Source: Skeletonema tropicum (taxonomy: Eukaryota; Bacillariophyta; Thalassiosirophyceae; Thalassiosirales; Thalassiosiraceae). From it: a stretch of DNA of 64,000 bases. Shown piece by piece: positions 58,496 through 64,000 of this stretch. The stretch spans positions 558,001 through 622,000 of the forward strand of contig CM074129.1 of NCBI GenBank assembly GCA_037178625.1, given 5' to 3'. Position 1 is the stretch's first letter. Each line of letters starts with the position of its first letter. The position numbers and the translations under genes were made by a program. Under the pieces are notes generated by a model. That model saw nothing but the letters and a program-made list of their open reading frames with translations. It made no database searches and was not told where the DNA came from.

Positions 58496-58780
58496 TTGCT
58501 TCCGCTGCTGTTGTTGTTGTTGTTGTTTCAGCTGCTGCCTGGATTTGGAACGCAGTCGGCGCTCCTCAACTAAAGTTTGAGTATAATTCTTTCTAGTTCT
58601 TCGAGTGGAGGATGTTGGAATGGTCGAGTTTAAGCTCATTCTTGTATTATTATTTGCAGTAGTAGTTTTTCTCTTGGCAGAAGAAGAGGTGCTTCTTGTT
58701 CGACGGATTGGTTGCTTGCTGCCACCGCCACCGCCGCCGCTGCTGCTGCGGGGCTTTACTGTCAAGGCAAGGCTAGTCAT
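56390..58780 (-). CDS. Large low-complexity protein of unknown function (796 aa)
   Basis: A single open frame with ATG at 58780. Residues 1-135 are basic and Ser/Arg-rich with poly-Gly (15-20) and poly-Gln (85-106). A compact segment at about 208-260 (LIDTFGDAVVDANDALVALV...TIFPYVDGEFF) looks folded. Residues about 335-375 combine an Ala/Gly/Val stretch (AAVVVAGTAAAAGAAGGVFS) with a strongly basic tail (MKRQKKGKKKGGK), which could be a weak membrane segment or a nuclear signal. Later parts are acidic, with two Arg-rich helices (ETRRERELRQKRRVLRGRMKA) and Glu-rich repeats of ENT type; the C-terminus is SSWWNMWL. No family is recognised. The shared motif at 58999-59025 lies 219 bases upstream. 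Confidence 0.6.
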
Positions 58781-58998
58781 GGTTATATTGTATTTGTGTG
58801 CAAGTGGGCGTAGAAGGTGATACGGTGCGTGGTATGAATGCCTTTTAAACCAATTGAGATCGCCTTCTTTGAGATGCTCAACGCAAGAGCAAAGAGCAAG
58901 ATGGGCGCCTGCAGTGTGAGAGTTGGCAGTGCAGTTTTCATGAGTTCACAGTCCGTTTACTGGCACCAAACAGCACGATAGTTGACTCACATCACACT

Positions 58999-59025
58999 AA
59001 GATGCCTGTCTCAAATTGTCCGCCA
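58999..59025. promoter_or_regulatory. Second copy of the shared promoter-proximal motif
   Basis: AAGATGCCTGTCTCAAA, 2 bases, GTCCGCCA: the reverse complement of the motif at 3686-3717, here with a shorter spacer. It is upstream of the 796-residue gene and opposite in orientation, relative to its gene, to the response-regulator copy. Confidence 0.35.
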
Positions 59026-59125
59026 AAGCTTTCGGTAGGATTTCGAGGCTTTGGGTTCATAGGTGTGGAGCTTTTAACAACCTGGGATACTAATTCCCAC
59101 GTTCAATGGTATCATTTTCAGCGGG

Positions 59126-59357
59126 CTTAAAAGCTCTGAAAGCTTTTAACAGCTCACCACTTTGAGCGTTTCAGGGTAATATTCGGATCTATTCGGAGAC
59201 AAAGTGGATAGAATGTTAAAAGCTCCGCCCCACGCCCAGCGGGCGACGGGCAGCCCGCTGAAAACCTTTAAAAGCTCTAAAAGCTTTTAACAGCTCACCA
59301 CTTTGAGCATTTGTTGGTAATATTCGGATCTCTTCGAAACAAAGTGGATAGAATGTG
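59126..59357 (+). repeat. Two direct copies, period 141
   Basis: AAAAGCTCTGAAAGCTTTTA-AGCTCACCACTTTGAGC and GGTAATATTCGGATCT...ACAAAGTGGATAGAATGT occur at about 59126-59216 and 59267-59357 with few differences. The DNA between them is a GC-rich GCCCAGCGGGCGACGGGC patch. AAGCTTTTAA and TTTAAAAGCT words make local palindromes. Confidence 0.6.
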
Positions 59358-60867
59358 ACGCACGTGCGTAGCAAATACCAAAGTGAACCATCATCCAAAG
59401 TGCTTGTGTTGCTTTGTGTTGACACCATGGATGGCTTCCGACAACATACGCAAACTATTTGTAGCCAGCTCCAATTGTATCAAGTTCCTCCACAATGACA
59501 GTGGTATGTAAAGAGAGGGATATCATCTGGCGGGCGGTTCGGACTGCCGCTATAGTATTATTTTGACGACATGACGGGTGACAGGCTCTCCCTGCTGTCG
59601 ATCGGTGGGTTCCCGTGGTCGGTGCGTGATGCGACAATATCTCCCGAACAATGCTACTGAATAGCAACTATTTGAAAGTCGGAATGCATCTGCGACATCG
59701 AATTCTGTCGACACATATCGAGAGCTGATGAGATCTACAATCGAAGCTGCATCGCAGCATACGACATACGACCGAATGGTATGTTTGGGAGAACGCATCA
59801 ACAAACGACACCACGATAATTAGAGGAAGAGAATCATAATGAAATCAGTCGATAACTCATACAGCGATATACGCTGGTCTCGTGAGATCCCAGTGTAAAC
59901 AGCATTCCAGCGTTCGATGAGGAGCAGACTTATGAGCATCTGTATTATATCGGCAAAAACGACACGCACTGATACAGATTTGCTGTGTCTACCGAAGAGG
60001 GTGCATCAGTGTAGATGGGGATGGCGCATGCACGCTTTATGCATGAATTGAGTGATAATGGAAAGATGATCCAAATTACCCGTTCAGTCAGAGTGTCAGA
60101 GAGTATTGCCATGCTCGCCATTGACACGGTGTTGATTAATGATACTCAATCACTTCTTGCCTGTATGTGGCCGGCACATCCACATCCAATGCAGTATACA
60201 GCAGCGACAACAAAAGAATACAACCAAGGGAATCATACAATGCAGCAACTCGCCGCTGATGAACTCTGCGCAGGAGTAGTATCAGTAAAGCCATCAGAGT
60301 AGAGTTATGGTCAGCTTCTAACGACACTGGACGCGTGACCTATGCCAATGCATCTCCCTCAATAGACAATGCATAAATAGACGATCTATTCTATCGCTCG
60401 AGAGCAATAAGTCTACATCAAATACCCTTGCATATCTTTCTCCGTCTCTTTTTCTTCCTTTTTTCTCTCTCTTTCTCTCTCTTTTTCTTCCTTTTTTCAC
60501 GCTTTTTTTTCAGATAAAATGCCGTCCACACCTATGAACCCAAAGCCGATTTCGATTCCCATGACCATGATGTTGTGTAGCATGGCAGTTGGTGGTAGCA
60601 GCAACAGGAAACGATCATCATAAATCATCGTCGCAGAGATCTGCCCTCTATGACATAAAAGCTGTGATCAATTTTTTTCACAGGCAAGCATTCATTGGCT
60701 TCTTCGCTGGCCGCTGGCATAGTTTGCTCCATGCTCTACCGCTCTTACGTGCTAACAACATGAACCTATCTGGTGTCTTATTTACCCTTGTCTGGTGTAC
60801 TATGATTGCCATTGAGTACGCTTTAGCCATGTCCGAATAAAGAAAAACAAGAAGGGCGACAAAAAAT

Positions 60868-62307
60868 ATGATAAGGCGATCAAAAGTAACATCAGCAGCG
60901 GCATCATCTCCACCAAATTCTTCCGCAGTCAAAGATGATGGTAACGAAACGATCAAGTACGATGATAGAGTTGCATCCGAACAATTTCATCATCCTACCA
61001 ATTCCAGCAGTGATAGTAATAACCACAAATTGTACCAAGGATATGCAAGGTTGAATGATGACAGGCAACTTCTTACTAAATCATCGACAGCAAACACGAT
61101 GACATCTAAAACACCACACAACCATTTATGCTCCACCACAAAAAAATCAATCACACCAACACGCTGCGTCATTATTATAGTGACAATAGTAGCACTAACG
61201 GTATTATATCAGCTCGATGCCTATATAAGAGAGTATCAGGGTCCTCTGGATCTTGTCACGACAACCATTCGGATACCGTATTATGACATGTCTTGTCCAT
61301 CTTTTTCACAGTATGTGGAGGATAGTATGGAGTCATCATCATCCTCCTCCAATAATGGTCGTATTGAGAATGAGAATGGTATTATTTTATGGGATTGTAA
61401 TTCCATACTACAAAAGAAGCAGTCAACAGCAAATGATGGCGAAGATGCCAAAATTCAGGGGGAATCAGCGCAATCTGCTGCTGCTGCTGAGTCTCATTCA
61501 TCATCATCTTCACCACCACCACCCTTTCCACGAATATTCATGATTGGTGCAAGGGATGAAACACAAGATACATTTCAATCTTGGCAATCTCAGCTTCTAT
61601 CCAATGACAATAATGATGCAACAACATCTCCTCCACAACATACTGCAGATCATCAGCACAATGATGTCTTCTCTTCTTCTCAACCCTACCTGAAACGGAT
61701 CAATACGCTGGAAGTAAGCAATCAATTTGCCACATCTGGAGGAGCGCTTCTTCGACAATCCTCCAACACTACTTTTTCTCCTCCTCTGCGCCTCTCAACA
61801 ACATCTTCTACCAATACTACCACCACACCACCAACAACGCCTTTTCTATGTCGAAAGATCAAATGGGAACAACGTTTATTTCATGTGTACCAACATATCT
61901 TTACTGAGTTACTCACCACATATCCAAATGATGATGGGTTTGTCATTATTGAAGATGATGCCACCTTATTGAATCCAATGGCACTAGCCGAGGAAGTTTG
62001 TAATGCACACGATGATCGACAGAAGATTCAATTCTATTCATTGTATAGGTCACCATTGCAGCAACGACGTCGTATGCACCAGTGGTGGAGAGCATCATCA
62101 TCATCATCCTACTCTTGTGTCTATCAACATGGGACAGTCGCATTTTACATTCGACGACAATTGATGCAACAAATTATCAATGAGCATCGACGAAGCTACT
62201 TTTGTCGATTTCCGATTGATATGTACATTTCCAAATTTGGACCGTGGTATGCAACGAGGAATGAGGTGGTGGGTCATTTGGGAAGTGGTAGGATTGGATC
62301 TTCTTGA
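60868..62307 (+). CDS. Type II membrane protein, glycosyltransferase-like (479 aa)
   Basis: ATG at 60868. A cytoplasmic N-terminus of about 95 residues leads to one membrane segment (about 99-116, RCVIIIVTIVALTVLYQL), then a lumenal region with Ser/Asn/Pro/Thr-rich loops, the layout of Golgi glycosyltransferases. The folded parts are FPRIFMIGARDETQDTF (220-236), KIKWEQRLFHVYQHIFTELL (330-349) and FVIIEDDATLLNP (358-370). The EDD resembles the acidic metal and nucleotide-sugar site of GT25-like and related families. GTVAFYIRRQLMQQII (422-437), FPIDMYISKFGPWY (448-461) and VVGHLGSGRIGSS at the C-terminus follow; a G-T-x-A-Y-I and P-I-D order is also seen in GT25-type enzymes. Sugar and acceptor unknown. 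It may also be a lineage-specific family with only the EDD motif in common. Confidence 0.6.
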   Translation: MIRRSKVTSAAASSPPNSSAVKDDGNETIKYDDRVASEQFHHPTNSSSDSNNHKLYQGYARLNDDRQLLTKSSTANTMTSKTPHNHLCSTTKKSITPTRCVIIIVTIVALTVLYQLDAYIREYQGPLDLVTTTIRIPYYDMSCPSFSQYVEDSMESSSSSSNNGRIENENGIILWDCNSILQKKQSTANDGEDAKIQGESAQSAAAAESHSSSSSPPPPFPRIFMIGARDETQDTFQSWQSQLLSNDNNDATTSPPQHTADHQHNDVFSSSQPYLKRINTLEVSNQFATSGGALLRQSSNTTFSPPLRLSTTSSTNTTTTPPTTPFLCRKIKWEQRLFHVYQHIFTELLTTYPNDDGFVIIEDDATLLNPMALAEEVCNAHDDRQKIQFYSLYRSPLQQRRRMHQWWRASSSSSYSCVYQHGTVAFYIRRQLMQQIINEHRRSYFCRFPIDMYISKFGPWYATRNEVVGHLGSGRIGSS

Positions 62308-62446
62308 AAAAGTACAGCACAATAATTTGAGTATATTTACAAGAGAGTGTTATCGTACTACACCATTCACATCACAAATAGAACGTAATGAAACGTGTTA
62401 AGGTATTGTCTCATTTCGTCCTTCATTCATCACCTCAAACCAACCT

Positions 62447-63379
62447 TTAAGCAGCAATCGGCTTGGTAATCTCAAAGAATGTAAAGTCATGAGCCATCGT
62501 CGCAGCTCTCTGATTATACCCACCCAACTCAAGCTCCTCCATAAGATGATCATGCTTCATCTCCCCATCCACCTCCTCTGTCGCAAAGTTCGAATACAAG
62601 ACATCCTCCTGAACATTCACCTGTAATCCAAGTTGACGACATGCATCGGGAAAGTTCTGCACGCCAAATCTTGTATATTGATCTGCTCCTAATATGAACG
62701 CCTTGCCTCCGTCAACTAATGCACTGTCAATGGTTGATGCTACCAAGTCAGCATCGTTAGTGCAGACGAGTAAGTCTGCTCCTAATATTAACCGTACTTG
62801 TGCGTGTTCGTTCCCATCAACATCGATCCATGTTGAAGTAGTAGTTTCGTCACCAGTTGTATCTGATCCGTCATTCGATTGCTGCTGCATCGCCTCCTGC
62901 TGTTGTTGTTGATGCACCTCTTGATCGAACCAATCCAACCCCAATACTTGATGATCGACATCAAAATCATTCAATTCAATATTCTTTTTTAGATTCTCCA
63001 ACACTACCGGATTATAATCGGTAAAGATGACTTTGTCCTCATTATTATTTGTCGTACTACTACTACCATCTTCATTATTATTATTGGAAGAATTTTGTTG
63101 TTGAAGTAACGTCGCAGCCGTAAGTCCGACGAGACCACATCCCGCACCCAATTCCATAACATCACCATCGGGCGATGTCTCATCTCCAAGAACGATGGAT
63201 GGGTTTTTGGAAATGTGGTGTGAGAGCATGACAGCCGAGGGCCACATGACGAAGCCCGTGTTGGTTTCGGAGAGACCTTGGTCTTCATCGGGATCTGATG
63301 CTTGATTGAGAAGGATTTTGTGGGGTTCTGTTCCAGACGTGAAAGATGGGATGGAGAAGGTTAAGGTGTCGTTACTCAT
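62447..63379 (-). CDS. METTL21-like protein lysine methyltransferase (Methyltransf_16 family, 310 aa)
   Basis: The order of motifs is that of the METTL21/FAM86-type class I SAM methyltransferases: TGFVMWPSAVMLSHHI (41-56), SAM-binding motif I VMELGAGCGLVGLTAA (74-89), post-I acidic motif VIFTDYNPVVLENLKKN (117-133), LGLDWF (146-151) and RLILGADLLVCTNDADLV (196-213), in the position of the family's DxxY-type motif. These enzymes add methyl groups to lysine side chains of chaperones or translation factors; the substrate here is not predictable. Low-complexity inserts (97-114 Asn/Ser; 154-181 Gln/Thr) interrupt loops of the fold, as in other proteins in this window. Full length for the family. 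It converges with the glycosyltransferase-like gene, with 139 bases between them. Confidence 0.85.
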   Translation of the reverse strand: MSNDTLTFSIPSFTSGTEPHKILLNQASDPDEDQGLSETNTGFVMWPSAVMLSHHISKNPSIVLGDETSPDGDVMELGAGCGLVGLTAATLLQQQNSSNNNNEDGSSSTTNNNEDKVIFTDYNPVVLENLKKNIELNDFDVDHQVLGLDWFDQEVHQQQQQEAMQQQSNDGSDTTGDETTTSTWIDVDGNEHAQVRLILGADLLVCTNDADLVASTIDSALVDGGKAFILGADQYTRFGVQNFPDACRQLGLQVNVQEDVLYSNFATEEVDGEMKHDHLMEELELGGYNQRAATMAHDFTFFEITKPIAA

Positions 63380-64000
63380 GGTTGCTAAATAGGAGTGTAA
63401 TTGTTTGTGTACTATTGATTATTATTTGTTCTTTGAACGCAGCTCTAGCTTCGGTATGTTTTACTCCTACCCCTATGAGCTAGCAGAGGGAAAATAACAT
63501 CATTGTTTCATTCTAGAATTGTGAAAAATTCCGTGGCTTTCAACCAAGCAAGCGTGACGCAAGAGGAAAGTTCCGGATAGTTCCGGCACTTTGATGGGTG
63601 TATCACTTGCTATTCGCACTATGGAGAGAGGTCTAATATTTTGAGACAGTTAGACGTAAAAAGTTATTGCCTCGAGCTTGCTCTCTATTCTCTACAGAGA
63701 ACCAAGGGTAAATAAATGTACAGACCATACATATTCACAGTGGGTTTAACTCGTGTGAGCGAGAGCTGGTAAAAGAGAGGCCTTTAGTGAGTTTCCAAGC
63801 AAGGTTATCTAAATGGGGTACGATAAATACTTGCCGAAGTCGTGGATTTACTCAATGTTTTTGAGATCCCATAGTTACTTCAGTGGCAAGCAGGAAACCA
63901 ACGTTGTAGCAGACCCTAAAATGTACTCCTATTGCTTATGATGCGGTATCCTCTTATGTACGAAAATGCATTTTCTCCTTTCTATTGACACAAGTGTCTC
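63380..64000. other. Upstream region of the methyltransferase gene, to the window end
   Basis: No gene seen. A short duplication of TTCCGGATAGTTCCGGC-type sequence occurs near 63570. It contains the methyltransferase promoter by position. Confidence 0.5.

Larger units (their letters stand above)
58781..60867. other. Divergent intergenic region with direct and inverted repeats
   Basis: No strong gene. It contains the shared motif (58999), a 141-base-period direct repeat (59126-59357), a 23-base inverted pair (59047-59069 and 60525-60547), and a pyrimidine-rich tract (about 60430-60513) ending in TTTTCAG followed by a 34-codon frame from the ATG at 60519. The tract looks like an intron end or a pyrimidine-rich promoter. 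Confidence 0.5.

Overview
This is eukaryotic nuclear DNA, most likely from a centric diatom. The reasons are: Ser/Lys-rich silaffin-like repeats in the first gene; long Asn/Ser/Gln/Asp low-complexity inserts inside otherwise folded proteins; short GT-AG introns; sparse genes among degenerate repeats; and transposase types that I recognise from diatom and oomycete genomes. No rRNA or tRNA gene, CRISPR array or bacterial operon is visible. The species cannot be named from the sequence alone.

Layout. 1-1417: 3' part of a silaffin-like repeat protein. 1760-3661 (-): an intact 633-residue response-regulator protein. 2681-25309: the dominant feature, a head-to-tail array of seven full units of about 3.1 kb plus one partial unit. 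Each unit carries the 5' end of the response-regulator gene and its upstream DNA, so one intact gene is followed by seven identical truncated copies whose receiver domain is cut in half. 25310-32826: gene-poor DNA with a roughly 1.4-kb inverted-repeat element and an intact two-exon PIF/Harbinger-type transposase gene. 32827-39161: a 6.3-kb region bounded by two inverted copies of a repeat of about 630 bp, holding a retroelement-derived ORF and decayed sequence. 39210-43040: a hypothetical gene, a lineage-specific gene interrupted by a 737-bp non-autonomous transposon with an 8-bp target-site duplication, and a cluster of nine GTCTCGTT octamers. 44237-47361 (-): a two-exon secreted, membrane-anchored Ser/Pro/Thr-rich surface protein. 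49848-55196: a 5.3-kb DNA transposon with a piggyBac-like transposase divided between two ORFs. 56390-58780 (-): a large low-complexity protein of unknown function. 60868-62307 (+): a type II membrane protein resembling a glycosyltransferase. 62447-63379 (-): a METTL21-like protein methyltransferase.

The host genes do not form one pathway. Two of them (silaffin-like protein and Ser/Pro/Thr surface protein) would act at the cell wall or surface, and the glycosyltransferase-like protein would act in the secretory route. The most unusual feature is the response-regulator array: near-perfect identity between units points to very recent amplification, and every extra copy is broken at the same codon. 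A promoter-proximal motif is shared by the response-regulator gene and the 796-residue gene 55 kb away.
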